Of a stretch of DNA of 54,379 nt, positions 32,932-41,510 are shown piece after piece (within the stretch, counting starts at the first letter, position 1; each line of letters opens with the position of its first letter). Origin of the DNA: Salinarimonas soli (GTDB taxonomy: Bacteria; Pseudomonadota; Alphaproteobacteria; Rhizobiales; Beijerinckiaceae); NCBI RefSeq assembly GCF_008386575.1, contig NZ_VUOA01000003.1, positions 1 to 54,379 of the forward strand, written 5' to 3'. The translations under genes were made by a program, and so were the position numbers. The notes beneath the pieces are model-generated. The model saw only the letters and a program-made list of their open reading frames with translations, had not been told where the DNA came from and did not search any database.

Positions 32932-34290
32932 TCAGGCCGCGCGCTCGAGGCGCCGCAGGGTCCAGAAGGCGGTGAGGATCCCTGCGATGCCAAACAGCAC
33001 CGAGCCCAGCGCGACGCCCGCGAGCGCCCCCACCGGCCCCGCCCACGCCGCCCCGAGATAGGCGAAGGGAACCGTGCCCAGCGTCGCCCGGCCCCAGTTG
33101 AAGGCCGTGGAGAGGAACGGCGAGCCCAGGTTGTTGAATGCCGCGTTGGCGACGAAGAGGAGGCCGATGAAGAACCACATCGGGCCGCTGACCCAGCAGA
33201 AGAACGTCACGAGCTCCGCCGCGAGCCCCCGCGCATCGAAGAGGGCGACGATCATGCCGCTTCCCGCCGCGAGCACGGCCCACACGATCCCGACATAGAT
33301 CGCCGTGAACACCACCGCGTCGCGCAGCGCCTGGCGCATCCGGTCGAAGCGCAGCGCCCCCCAGTTCTGGCCGAGGATCGGCCCCACCGCCCCCGACAGC
33401 GCGAAGAGCCCGCCGAAGGCCACGGGGGTGAGCCGGTCGACGATGGCGTTGCCCGCGATCGCCGTGTCGCCGAAGCGCGCGATCACCCCCGCCACGAAGG
33501 CGCTCGCCACGGGCGTCGCGATGTTGGTGAGCACCGCCGGCAGGGCGATGGCGAGCATGGGCCGGGCATCGGCCACGACGTCGGCCCAGCGCGGGCGCGC
33601 CACGAGATCGTGCACCCGCACCGCCCCGTGCCAGCCCACCCACGCGAACACCATCCGCGAGATCACAGTCGCGACCGCCGCGCCGTCGACGCCGAGGCCC
33701 AGGCCGAAGATGAGCAGCGGATCGAGCCCCGCCGTCACGATCCCGCCCGCGAGCGTCACGTACATGGCCCGCTTGGCGTCGCCCACGGCCCGCAGCACGC
33801 CCGACAGGCCCATGCCGAGGGCCATGAGCACGTTGGAGGGCAGGGTGATGGCGATGAAGCGCGCCGCGATGGCCCGGGTCTCGTCGTCCGCGCCGATGAG
33901 GGCGAGCGCCCGGGGCAGAAGCGGCCAGATCACGGCCACGACGAGGCCCGCGAAGATCGCCATGATCACGAGGGACGAGGCGGCGAGCCGGCGCGCCAGG
34001 GCCCTGTCCCCGCGCCCCAGCGCCCGCGAGACCAGGGCCGCCACGGCGATCATGAGCCCGACATTGATGGAGATGCCGATGAACAGGACGATGGTGGAGA
34101 GGCCGACGGCAGCGGTCAGGCGCGGATCGCCGAGCCGCGAGACGTAGAGAAGCGAGAGCAGGTCGACGACGAACACCGCCATCAGCCCGACCGACGCCGT
34201 GAGGGTCATCACGACCACGTGGCGCATCGTCGAGCCCGTGACGAAGCGGGGCTCGGACGCGGAAAGCGGCGGCGGGGTAGGGGCGTCCAT
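32932..34290 (-). CDS. MATE family efflux transporter
   Basis: The 452-residue protein has twelve predicted membrane spans in two similar halves. MATE features include LPSNVLMALGMGLSGVLRAVGDAKRAMYVTLAGGIVTAG-type spans (residues about 150-190) and the second-half phrase GPILGQNWGALRFDRMRQALRDA. MATE proteins exchange organic cations or drugs for Na+ or H+. The ATG at 34290 overlaps the stop of the CPA2 antiporter as TGATG, a strong sign of coupling. Substrate unknown. Confidence 0.92.
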   Translation of the reverse strand: MDAPTPPPLSASEPRFVTGSTMRHVVVMTLTASVGLMAVFVVDLLSLLYVSRLGDPRLTAAVGLSTIVLFIGISINVGLMIAVAALVSRALGRGDRALARRLAASSLVIMAIFAGLVVAVIWPLLPRALALIGADDETRAIAARFIAITLPSNVLMALGMGLSGVLRAVGDAKRAMYVTLAGGIVTAGLDPLLIFGLGLGVDGAAVATVISRMVFAWVGWHGAVRVHDLVARPRWADVVADARPMLAIALPAVLTNIATPVASAFVAGVIARFGDTAIAGNAIVDRLTPVAFGGLFALSGAVGPILGQNWGALRFDRMRQALRDAVVFTAIYVGIVWAVLAAGSGMIVALFDARGLAAELVTFFCWVSGPMWFFIGLLFVANAAFNNLGSPFLSTAFNWGRATLGTVPFAYLGAAWAGPVGALAGVALGSVLFGIAGILTAFWTLRRLERAA

Positions 34291-36110
34291 CAGATGCTCT
34301 CGTCGCCGATGATGTCGCGCGTCTCGGGCGAGAGCGCGCGCGTCTTGGCCTTGGGCTCCACCAGGGGCTCGGGCGTGACCCCGTGCAGGAGGTCGAGGCC
34401 GCCCATCATCCCCTCCGTCCTCTGGAGCATGAGGCGCACCGTGTCGCGCCGGCGCACGTCGTCGACGACGGCGCGGGCCTGGTCGCGCTCGATGCCTAAG
34501 CCCTCCAGCATGCCCTGCCCGAAGGCGAGGGCCGATTCGAAGGACTCGCGGACGATGAAGTCCGCGTCGTGGTTCATGAGGTCGATCGCGTGGATGCGGT
34601 CATAGGCGCGCACATAGGTCGCGGCCTGGGGGAAGTGCTGGTGCACCATCTCGACGATGCGGGTCGCGCCCGGCGGATCGTCGATGCACACGCAGATCAT
34701 GCGGGCCCGGCCGGCGCCGGCCGCGCGCAGCACGTCGAGCCGCCCGCCGTCCCCGTAATAGACCCGGAAGCCGAACCGGGCGGCGTTGCGGATCCGGTCG
34801 ACGTTGAGGTCGATCACCGTGACGTCGACCCCTTGGGCGAGCAGGATCTGGTTCACGATCTGCCCGAAGCGGCCGAACCCGATCACCACCACCTCACCCT
34901 CGGCCCCGTCGAAGCTGTCGGGCTCCGGCTCGGGCTCGCCCCGGCCCGCGAGCCACCCGTCGAGGGCCTTGGCCGCGACGGGGCCGGCCAGCATGGTGAA
35001 GGCGGCGAGCGCCGTGAGGAGCTGGGCCTGGGAGGGGGAGAGGATCGCATAGCCCGCCGCCAGGGGCAGCAGCACGAAGGCGAACTCGCCCGCGGGCGAG
35101 AGGGCTGCGCCCGCCCTCAGGCCGTCGCGCCACGGCGACCCGAAGGTCCGCATCAGGACGGCGACGATGAGGGCCTTGCCGGCCACGATGACGGGCGTCG
35201 CGAGAAGGAGCGTGCGCCATTCCTGGCGCACCACCGCGAGGTCGATGGTCATGCCGACGCTGATGAAGAACAGCCCCAGCAGGATCCCGCGGAAGGGCTC
35301 GATGTCGGCCTCGAGCTGGTGGCGGAAGTTCGACTCGGCGAGGAGCACGCCCGCCAGGAACGCGCCCATCGCCATGGACAGGCCCGCTTCCTGCATCAGG
35401 AGGGCGGCGCCCAGCACCACGAGGAGCGCGCTCGCGGTCAGCACCTCCCGGGCGCCGCTGTCGGCGAGGAGGCGGAAGAAGGGGTTGAGGCCGTAGCGCC
35501 CCACGATCACCACCGCGAGGACGGCGCCGAGCGCGATCGAAACGCCGGTGAGCGCGTCGGGGAGCGATCCCACCGCCCCCGCCGTCCCCAGGAGCGGCAC
35601 CACGGCGAGGATGGGCGCGATGGCGAGGTCCTGGAACAGGAGCACGGCAAAGGAGCGCTCGCCGTAGGGCGTATGCAGGTCGTGCCGCTCCTCCAGGATC
35701 TGGAGCGTGATCGAGGTCGCCGAGAGCGCGATGGCGATGCCGACGACCGCGGCTCCCGCCGGCGAGAAGCCCGCCCATTGCGCGACGAGCCCCACCGCCA
35801 CCCCCGTCACGGCCATCTGCGCCAGGCCGAGGCCGAAGATGTCCCGGCGCATGGACATGAGCCGGGAGACCTTGAGCTCCAGCCCCACGATGAACAGCAG
35901 CAGCACGACCCCGAGCTCGGCGACGCCGAGGATCGTGCCCGGATCGCCCACGAGACCTAGGCCCGACGGCCCGATCGCGAGCCCCGCCGCGAGATAGCCC
36001 AGCACCGCGCTCTGCCCCAGCCGCCGGACGATCGGCACGGCGATGACCGCGGCCGCGCAGAACACGAGGACGGGGGGCAGGAAGCTGGCGTGGGAGGCGG
36101 TGCCGGCCAT
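34290..36110 (-). CDS. CPA2 cation:proton antiporter (KefB/KefC-like) with TrkA-N domain
   Basis: The 606-residue protein has an N-terminal Na+/H+ exchanger domain with about twelve spans ([41 protein letters not shown], then the core [33 protein letters not shown]). From about residue 410 a RCK/TrkA-N domain follows ([31 protein letters not shown]). This is the glutathione-gated potassium efflux (Kef) plan, but the KefC regulatory loop residues cannot be checked by eye. ATG 36110 is chosen from family alignment; ATG 36146 would add 12 residues. It is coupled to the downstream MATE gene. Confidence 0.9.
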   Translation of the reverse strand: MAGTASHASFLPPVLVFCAAAVIAVPIVRRLGQSAVLGYLAAGLAIGPSGLGLVGDPGTILGVAELGVVLLLFIVGLELKVSRLMSMRRDIFGLGLAQMAVTGVAVGLVAQWAGFSPAGAAVVGIAIALSATSITLQILEERHDLHTPYGERSFAVLLFQDLAIAPILAVVPLLGTAGAVGSLPDALTGVSIALGAVLAVVIVGRYGLNPFFRLLADSGAREVLTASALLVVLGAALLMQEAGLSMAMGAFLAGVLLAESNFRHQLEADIEPFRGILLGLFFISVGMTIDLAVVRQEWRTLLLATPVIVAGKALIVAVLMRTFGSPWRDGLRAGAALSPAGEFAFVLLPLAAGYAILSPSQAQLLTALAAFTMLAGPVAAKALDGWLAGRGEPEPEPDSFDGAEGEVVVIGFGRFGQIVNQILLAQGVDVTVIDLNVDRIRNAARFGFRVYYGDGGRLDVLRAAGAGRARMICVCIDDPPGATRIVEMVHQHFPQAATYVRAYDRIHAIDLMNHDADFIVRESFESALAFGQGMLEGLGIERDQARAVVDDVRRRDTVRLMLQRTEGMMGGLDLLHGVTPEPLVEPKAKTRALSPETRDIIGDESI

Positions 36111-36254
36111 GGGCGGGTGGGGATCCGAACGGGGGGGCTCACCCATAGACCGTCACGCCGGATGACGCGAGGGGAGGGGCTGTGCGCTGGGGCACGTGGG
36201 GCGCGACTGCCCTCGCGCCCGCCCGCCTGGGACATCGCGGTTCGCCACGGCGAC

Positions 36255-36283
36255 TTGACACGCGGCCCCCGCTCTCGCCACAT
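36255..36283 (+). promoter_or_regulatory. Candidate promoter of the ispH operon
   Basis: TTGACA at 36255-36260 is a perfect -35 box. Seventeen bases on is CCACAT (36278-36283), a poor -10 match. Transcription would start close to the ATG at 36294, giving a very short leader. Confidence 0.3.
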
Positions 36284-36293
36284 CGCCTCCGTC

Positions 36294-37262
36294 ATGACCG
36301 CGCCCTCCAAGCCCCCCCTCGACATCCTCCTGTGCGCGCCGCGCGGCTTCTGCGCCGGGGTGGTGCGGGCAATCGACGCGGTGGAGCGGGCGCTCACGCT
36401 CCACGGGGCGCCGGTCTATGTCCGGCACGAGATCGTCCACAACAAGTACGTGGTGGAGAGCCTGCGCCGGAAGGGCGCGGTGTTCGTCGAGGAGCTCGAC
36501 GAGATCCCCGACGGCGACCGGCCGGTGATCTTCTCGGCCCACGGCGTGCCCAAGGCGGTGCCGGCGGCGGCCCTGGAGCGGCGCATGTTCGCCATCGACG
36601 CCACCTGCCCCCTCGTCACCAAGGTGCACCGGGAGGCGGAGGTGCATCACAAGCGCGGGCGCCACGTGATCCTCATCGGCCACGAGGGCCATCCGGAGGT
36701 GGTGGGCACGATGGGCCAGCTGCCCGCGGGCGCGATCACGCTCATCGAATCGGTCGAGGACGTGGAGCGCCTGTCCCCGGAGCGCACCGACAATCTCGCC
36801 TTCGTGACGCAGACGACCCTCTCGGTGGACGACACCCGCGCCGTGGTGGCGGCCCTCCAGGCGCGCTTCCCCGCGATCATCGCGCCCCACAAGGAGGACA
36901 TCTGCTACGCCACCACCAACCGCCAGGAGGCGGTGAAGCGCGTGGCGCCCCTCGTCGACGGGGTGCTGGTGGTGGGCTCGCCCAACTCCTCCAACTCGCA
37001 GCGCCTGCGCGAGGTGGCCGAGCGGGCCGGCTGCCCGGTCGCCCGGCTCGTCAACGGTGCCCGGGAGATCGACTGGTCGCTCTTCGGCGGCATCCGGCGC
37101 CTCGGCATCACGGCGGGCGCCTCCGCGCCCGAGGTGCTCGTCGAGGAGGTGATCGACGCCTTCGCCGAGCGCTACGACGTGGCCGTCCAGACCGTGACGA
37201 CGGTCACCGAGGACGTGTTCTTCCCCCTGCCGCGGGAGCTGCGCGGCGAGGCGGCGGAGTAG
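36294..37262 (+). CDS. ispH: 4-hydroxy-3-methylbut-2-enyl diphosphate reductase
   Basis: The 322-residue iron-sulfur enzyme makes IPP and DMAPP in the last step of the MEP isoprenoid pathway. The three cluster cysteines are C20 (APRGFCAGV), C105 ([11 protein letters not shown]) and C204 ([11 protein letters not shown]). The substrate histidines are in RHEIVHN and [11 protein letters not shown] 36294 is chosen as the family start; the 68 codons before it are non-coding. It leads the operon ispH-thrB-rnhA-NUDIX, with three bases to the thrB GTG. Confidence 0.96.
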   Translation: MTAPSKPPLDILLCAPRGFCAGVVRAIDAVERALTLHGAPVYVRHEIVHNKYVVESLRRKGAVFVEELDEIPDGDRPVIFSAHGVPKAVPAAALERRMFAIDATCPLVTKVHREAEVHHKRGRHVILIGHEGHPEVVGTMGQLPAGAITLIESVEDVERLSPERTDNLAFVTQTTLSVDDTRAVVAALQARFPAIIAPHKEDICYATTNRQEAVKRVAPLVDGVLVVGSPNSSNSQRLREVAERAGCPVARLVNGAREIDWSLFGGIRRLGITAGASAPEVLVEEVIDAFAERYDVAVQTVTTVTEDVFFPLPRELRGEAAE

Positions 37263-37265
37263 GCG

Positions 37266-38231
37266 GTGGCGGTCTACACGGAAGTGTCCGACGAGGAGCT
37301 CGAAGCCTTCGTCGCCGGCTACGACATCGGCCGCGTGCTCTCCTGCAAGGGCATCGCCGAGGGCGTCGAGAACTCGAACTTCGCCCTCCATACCGAGCGG
37401 GGCTCCTACATCCTCACCCTCTACGAGAAGCGGGTGCGGGAATCCGACCTGCCGTTCTTCCTCGGCCTCATGCGGCACCTGTCGGCCAACGGGCTCGTGT
37501 GCCCGCTGCCGATCCTCGACCGGCGCGGGGAGGCCCTGGGCCGGCTCGCCGGGCGGCCCGCGGCCCTCGTGAGCTTCCTGGAGGGGCTCTCGGTGCGCCG
37601 TCCCAACGCCCGCCATTGCGGGGCGCTCGGCGAGGCCCTGGGGCGCCTGCACGCGGCGGGGCGGGACTTTCCCATGACCCGGGAGAACGCGCTTTCGGTG
37701 ACGGGCTGGCGCCCGCTCTTCGAGGCGGCGCAGGCCCAGGCCGACCGGGTCTCCCCGGGGCTTCGCGAGCGCGCCGCGCAGGCCCTCGACGCGCTCGAGC
37801 GGCACTGGCCCGCGGGCCTGCCCACGGGCGTGATCCACGCCGATCTCTTCACCGACAACGTGTTCTTCATCGGCGAGGCGGTGTCGGGGCTCATCGACTT
37901 CTATTTCGCCTGCACGGACGCCCTCGCCTACGACCTCTCGATCTGCCTCAACGCGTGGTGCTTCGAGCCCGACGGCTCGTTCAACGTCACCAAGGGGCGG
38001 GCCATGATCGCGGGCTACGAGCGAGTGCGGCGCCTGGAGCCCGACGAGGTCGAGGCCCTGCCGCTCCTCTGCCGCGGGTCGGCCCTGCGCTTCATGCTCA
38101 CCCGCCTCGTCGACTGGCTCAACGTCCCGCCCGGCGCCCTCGTGAAGCCGAAGGACCCGCTGGAATACGACCGCAAGCTCTCCTTCCACGGCAAGGCCAC
38201 CAGCGCCTTCGAATACGGGCTCCAACGATGA
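37266..38231 (+). CDS. thrB: Homoserine kinase (aminoglycoside phosphotransferase-fold type)
   Basis: The 321-residue enzyme phosphorylates homoserine for threonine synthesis. It belongs to the ThrB type common in alphaproteobacteria, with a kinase fold unlike the GHMP-type ThrB of E. coli. Features are [19 protein letters not shown] at the start, [13 protein letters not shown], then the catalytic loop [14 protein letters not shown] and metal-site [10 protein letters not shown]. It starts with GTG at 37266 and overlaps rnhA by four bases (ATGA). threonine synthase (thrC) lies about 8 kb away on the other strand. Confidence 0.94.
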   Translation: MAVYTEVSDEELEAFVAGYDIGRVLSCKGIAEGVENSNFALHTERGSYILTLYEKRVRESDLPFFLGLMRHLSANGLVCPLPILDRRGEALGRLAGRPAALVSFLEGLSVRRPNARHCGALGEALGRLHAAGRDFPMTRENALSVTGWRPLFEAAQAQADRVSPGLRERAAQALDALERHWPAGLPTGVIHADLFTDNVFFIGEAVSGLIDFYFACTDALAYDLSICLNAWCFEPDGSFNVTKGRAMIAGYERVRRLEPDEVEALPLLCRGSALRFMLTRLVDWLNVPPGALVKPKDPLEYDRKLSFHGKATSAFEYGLQR

Positions 38232-38689
38232 GCGAACCGGTCACGATCTACACCGACGGCGCCTGCTCCGGGAACCCGGGCCCGGGCGGCTGGGGGGCGC
38301 TGCTCCTGTTCAAGGGCAAGGAGCGCGAATTGTCGGGGGGCGAGCCCGTCACCACCAACAACCGCATGGAGCTCATGGCGGCGATCTCGGCGCTGGAGGC
38401 TCTGAGCCGCGCCTGCACCGTCGACGTCTACACGGACTCGCAATATGTCCGTCAGGGCATCACGCAATGGCTCAAGGGCTGGAAGGCGAACGGCTGGCGC
38501 ACGGCCTCGCGCGATCCCGTGAAGAACGAGGACCTGTGGCGGCGCCTCGACGAGGCTCGCAACCGTCACGAGGTGCGCTGGCACTGGGTGAAGGGCCACG
38601 CCGACAACGCGCTCAACAACCGGGTCGACGCCCTGGCGCGCAGCGCCATCACCCAGATGCGGGCCGCCAAGGCCGCCGGCGGCCGCTGA
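38228..38689 (+). CDS. rnhA: Ribonuclease HI
   Basis: The 153-residue enzyme cuts RNA in RNA-DNA hybrids (R-loops, primers). The four acidic metal ligands D10 ([15 protein letters not shown]), E48 (NNRMELMA), D70 (VYTDSQYV) and D134 (NNRVDALAR) fall at the same numbers as in E. coli. The basic handle [18 protein letters not shown] is present, as is the catalytic His of KGHADN. It overlaps thrB by four bases, and its stop overlaps the NUDIX start (TGATG). Confidence 0.97.
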   Translation: MSEPVTIYTDGACSGNPGPGGWGALLLFKGKERELSGGEPVTTNNRMELMAAISALEALSRACTVDVYTDSQYVRQGITQWLKGWKANGWRTASRDPVKNEDLWRRLDEARNRHEVRWHWVKGHADNALNNRVDALARSAITQMRAAKAAGGR

Positions 38690-39177
38690 TGGCGGGCTTC
38701 TCCGACTCCTACCTCGGCCGCCTGCGCGCCGAGGTGGGCTCGCGCCTGCTCCTCGTGCCCGGCGCCCGGGTGGTGATCGAGAACGAGCGGGGCGAGATTT
38801 TTCTCCAGCTGCGCACCGACTTCCGCCTCTGGGGCCTGCCGGGCGGCGTGCCCGACGAGGGCGAGGCGCTGGAGACGGCGGCGATCCGGGAGGTCGAGGA
38901 GGAGACGGGGCTCGTGCTCGGCGCCATCTCCGCCTTCGGCTTCGCGTCCGACCCCGCCCACGAGGTCTGGACCTATCCGAACGGGCACGTGTGCCACTAC
39001 CACACCCTGCTCTTCCACGCGGCGTCCTACACGGGCACGCCCCGGGTGGCGGACGACGAGAGCCTGCGGGTGGGCTGGTTCGCGCCCGACGGGCTTCCCG
39101 AGCTGATGCCCTGCATGGCCCGCACCCTCGCGGCCTACGGTCGGTTCAAGGCGACGGGTGCGTTCCAGTTCACGTGA
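38689..39177 (+). CDS. NUDIX hydrolase
   Basis: This 162-residue protein has a complete NUDIX box in GGVPDEGEALETAAIREVEE followed by ETGL, matching GX5EX7REUXEEXGU. The preceding LQLRTDFRLWGLPGG is typical of family members that act on nucleoside diphosphate derivatives. The substrate cannot be told. It is last in the ispH operon, translationally coupled to rnhA, and followed at once by a bidirectional hairpin terminator. Confidence 0.92.
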   Translation: MAGFSDSYLGRLRAEVGSRLLLVPGARVVIENERGEIFLQLRTDFRLWGLPGGVPDEGEALETAAIREVEEETGLVLGAISAFGFASDPAHEVWTYPNGHVCHYHTLLFHAASYTGTPRVADDESLRVGWFAPDGLPELMPCMARTLAAYGRFKATGAFQFT

Positions 39178-39204
39178 CACCCCTCGCCCAAGGGGCGAGG
39201 GGTG
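39178..39204. terminator. Bidirectional hairpin between NUDIX and peroxiredoxin genes
   Basis: CACCCCTCGCCC (39178-39189) is the exact reverse complement of GGGCGAGGGGTG (39193-39204), a 12-bp stem with loop AAG. It begins right after the NUDIX stop and ends seven bases before the peroxiredoxin stop on the other strand. TCGTCTTC follows on the plus strand, only a weak T-tract. Confidence 0.7.
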
Positions 39205-39211
39205 CTCGTCT

Positions 39212-39697
39212 TCACAGCTGCTTGAGCAGCGCCTCGGCGCCGGAGACGTCGGCCTTGGAGGGGGCGTCCTCCACGTTGATGGCCTGGACCACGCCGTCGT
39301 CGACGATCATGGAATAGCGCTGCGAGCGGGTGCCCAGCCCGAAGCCCGAGCCGTCGAGGGCGAGGCCGACCGCCTTGGCGAAATCGCCGTTGCCGTCGGC
39401 GAGGAACTCCACCTTGCCGCCGGCGTCGCTCGCCTTGGCCCAGGCGTCCATGACGAAGACATCGTTCACGGCGGTCACCGCGATGGCGTCGACGCCCTTC
39501 GCCTTGATGGCGTCAGCATGGGTCACGAAGCCCGGCAGATGGTTGCGGTGGCAGGTGGGCGTGAAGGCGCCCGGCACGGCGATGAGCACGACCTTGCGGC
39601 CCTTGAACACGTCGTCGGTGGTCTTCGGAGCCGGGCCGTCAGCGCTCATCACGCGGAAGGTGGTCTGGGGCAGGCGGTCGCCGACCTGGATCGTCAT
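39212..39697 (-). CDS. Peroxiredoxin, Prx5 (1-Cys) type
   Basis: The 161-residue protein reduces peroxides through C49 in VPGAFTPTCHRNHLPGF, the Prx5-group active-site motif. It starts IQVGDRLPQTTFRVM and has the Arg of GTRSQRYSMIVDDGVV. No other cysteine is present, so it is a 1-Cys enzyme needing an outside thiol such as glutathione or glutaredoxin. A DsbD-domain secreted protein lies upstream in the same direction; a shared thiol-redox theme is an inference. Confidence 0.93.
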   Translation of the reverse strand: MTIQVGDRLPQTTFRVMSADGPAPKTTDDVFKGRKVVLIAVPGAFTPTCHRNHLPGFVTHADAIKAKGVDAIAVTAVNDVFVMDAWAKASDAGGKVEFLADGNGDFAKAVGLALDGSGFGLGTRSQRYSMIVDDGVVQAINVEDAPSKADVSGAEALLKQL

Positions 39698-39745
39698 GGG
39701 AATGTCTCCGCTCGAGGGCTGGCGCGAACGCGCCGTCCCCTTCGC

Positions 39746-40582
39746 TTAGCGTGACAGCAGGCCCGCGTCGAGGCTCAGTGCGGTCTCGACCGCATCGGGT
39801 CCAGCGACGAGGGTGAAGGTGAGGGGCACGGCGCCTCCGGCCTCCTTCGGCTTCTCCAGCACCTCGACCTCGAAGGCGGCATTGGCGCCGCCCTCCGATG
39901 CCGGCACGGGCGCGCCCACGGCGCCGAGATACCAGCCGTCGGGCGCCTCGGCGAAGAGCTGGGGCTGCGCCCCGGCGGGGCTGCGGGCGAGGACGCGGAT
40001 CCGCCCGCCCGCGGCGCTCGCCGACACCACCGCGAGCGCCCCCTCGTTCGGGGCCTGGCGGCGCGGCGCGCGCTCGAGGGCCGCCCGCAGGAGCGGGGCC
40101 GCCCCCGCGCCGTCGCCCGCGAGCGGCAGGCGGAGGTTCGCCTGGGCCGGGATGCAGATCTCCTTGCAGACCCCGTAATGGAGCGAGAGGCCGAGCTCCA
40201 CGGGCTTGCCGGGCGTCTCCGGCGTCACCTTGAGGGGCAGCGTCACGCCGTCCTCGTAGCCGTAGGAGACGCCGCCCGGATCGTCGAGGCGCCGGGGCGC
40301 GGGCCAGACCACCTCGACGCCCCGCACGTTGCGCGAGGCCGACCAGTCGAAGACGGGCGGAAGCCCCGCGTCGCCGGGATTGCGCCAATAGGTCTTGTAG
40401 CCGGGATCGAGCCGGATCTCGATGCCGGCGAGGCGCCCCGCCTCGCCCGGAACGGGCCCGCCGCCCACGAGCCGCGCCTGCGAGTGATGGCCCCGGTCCC
40501 AGGACGAGGCGTCGGCCGCGCGGGCGGGGGCGGCGAGCGCCGTGAGGGCGGCGAGGAGGGCGAGGGAACGCAAGGAAGCCAT
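39746..40582 (-). CDS. Secreted DsbD N-terminal-domain protein
   Basis: The 278-residue protein has a signal peptide (MASLRSLALLAALTALAAPARA). The mature domain resembles the periplasmic alpha domain of DsbD/ScsB: GIEIRLDPGYKTYWRNPGDAG, then LHYGVCKEICIPAQANLRL with the CxxxC pair that exchanges disulfides. The transmembrane and C-terminal domains of full DsbD are absent, so electrons must come from a separate partner. Proteins of this size beside a peroxiredoxin and YqgE/AlgH recur in rhizobia to my knowledge. Target unknown. Confidence 0.82.
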   Translation of the reverse strand: MASLRSLALLAALTALAAPARAADASSWDRGHHSQARLVGGGPVPGEAGRLAGIEIRLDPGYKTYWRNPGDAGLPPVFDWSASRNVRGVEVVWPAPRRLDDPGGVSYGYEDGVTLPLKVTPETPGKPVELGLSLHYGVCKEICIPAQANLRLPLAGDGAGAAPLLRAALERAPRRQAPNEGALAVVSASAAGGRIRVLARSPAGAQPQLFAEAPDGWYLGAVGAPVPASEGGANAAFEVEVLEKPKEAGGAVPLTFTLVAGPDAVETALSLDAGLLSR

Positions 40583-40709
40583 GGTGGAACCAATCCGGGC
40601 CTGTCGGGGTCATGCCATACGGGCGGCGTGCCGGCCCGGCCATCCACGATCGCGTGAACTCGCGCGCCGCGGGGATGGACAAGAACCCGTGTCAGCGTAG
40701 CATGGACCC

Positions 40710-41321
40710 ATGCGCATCCAACGCTCCAAAGGCGAGGCGTCGCCCGGTTACCTCGACGGTCAGCTTCTCGTCGCCATGCCCGGCATGATGGACGAGCGGT
40801 TCCATCGGAGCGTGATCTATGTCTGCGCCCACTCGGCCGAAGGGGCGATGGGCATCGTGGTCAACCGGCCCGCGCCCGACCTGAGCCTGCCCGACCTCCT
40901 GGTCCAGCTCGACATCATCCCCAAGGCCGACACGATCCGCCTGCCGAACCGGGTGGAGCGCATGCAGGTGCTGATGGGCGGCCCCGTGGAGACGAGCCGC
41001 GGCTTCGTCCTGCACAGCCCGGACTTCTTCCTGGAGCAGTCGACGCTCCCCATCGACGACGGCATCTGCCTGACCGCCACCATCGACATTCTGCGCGCCA
41101 TCGCCAGCGGCACGGGCCCCAACAACGCGCTCCTCGCCCTAGGCTATGCGGGCTGGAGCGCGGGGCAGCTGGAGAGCGAAATCCAGAACAACGGCTGGCT
41201 CAACTGCCCCGCCGAGCCCGATCTCATCTTCGACGCGCCCCTCGACCAGCGCTACGAGCGCGCCATGCGCGCCATCGGCATCGACCCGCGCATGCTCTCC
41301 ACCAACGCCGGCCACGCGTGA
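40710..41321 (+). CDS. YqgE/AlgH family protein (UPF0301)
   Basis: The 203-residue protein has the UPF0301 pattern [25 protein letters not shown] (residues about 14-38), [10 protein letters not shown] and [17 protein letters not shown], with [19 protein letters not shown] at the end. The family is widespread and the structure is known, but function is unclear; the name AlgH comes from alginate regulation in Pseudomonas. No signal peptide. It is divergent from the DsbD-domain gene and ends in a hairpin-rich convergent gap. Confidence 0.93.
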   Translation: MRIQRSKGEASPGYLDGQLLVAMPGMMDERFHRSVIYVCAHSAEGAMGIVVNRPAPDLSLPDLLVQLDIIPKADTIRLPNRVERMQVLMGGPVETSRGFVLHSPDFFLEQSTLPIDDGICLTATIDILRAIASGTGPNNALLALGYAGWSAGQLESEIQNNGWLNCPAEPDLIFDAPLDQRYERAMRAIGIDPRMLSTNAGHA

Positions 41322-41328
41322 CATCCGC

Positions 41329-41350
41329 CCCTCTCCCGGATGGGAGAGGG
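41329..41350. terminator. Hairpin in convergent gap, CCCTCTCCC family
   Basis: CCCTCTCCC (41329-41337) pairs with GGGAGAGGG (41342-41350) around GGAT. It lies eight bases past the YqgE/AlgH stop codon. There is no T-tract. It is the fourth occurrence of this stem, again between convergent genes. Confidence 0.5.
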
Positions 41351-41414
41351 ATGCAAACGGTGCCAGGGGGTGAGGGTGGCCACCTCAGACCAGCTCTCTC
41401 GAACTTTTGCGCGT

Positions 41415-41487
41415 GTCATGGCCGGGCTTGACCTGGCTATCCAGTCGACCCGTTGGCCTGGATCCCCGGGGCAAGCCCGGGAATGAC
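41415..41487. repeat. 73-bp palindromic intergenic repeat
   Basis: GTCATGGCCGGGCTTG (41415-41430) matches the reverse complement of 41472-41487 at 14 of 16 positions. The inside contains GGATCCCCGGGGCAAGCCCG. This recalls the 'GTCAT..CCGGGCTTG' family seen between genes in many rhizobial genomes. It lies in the gap before the end of the GGDEF/EAL gene. Confidence 0.5.
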
Positions 41488-41510
41488 AGAGGACGGCGAC
41501 GGCCTCGGCC

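Noticed and set aside
36153-38225. 690-codon minus-strand ORF opposite ispH and thrB
   Set aside because: Antisense shadow; both plus-strand genes have complete catalytic motifs.
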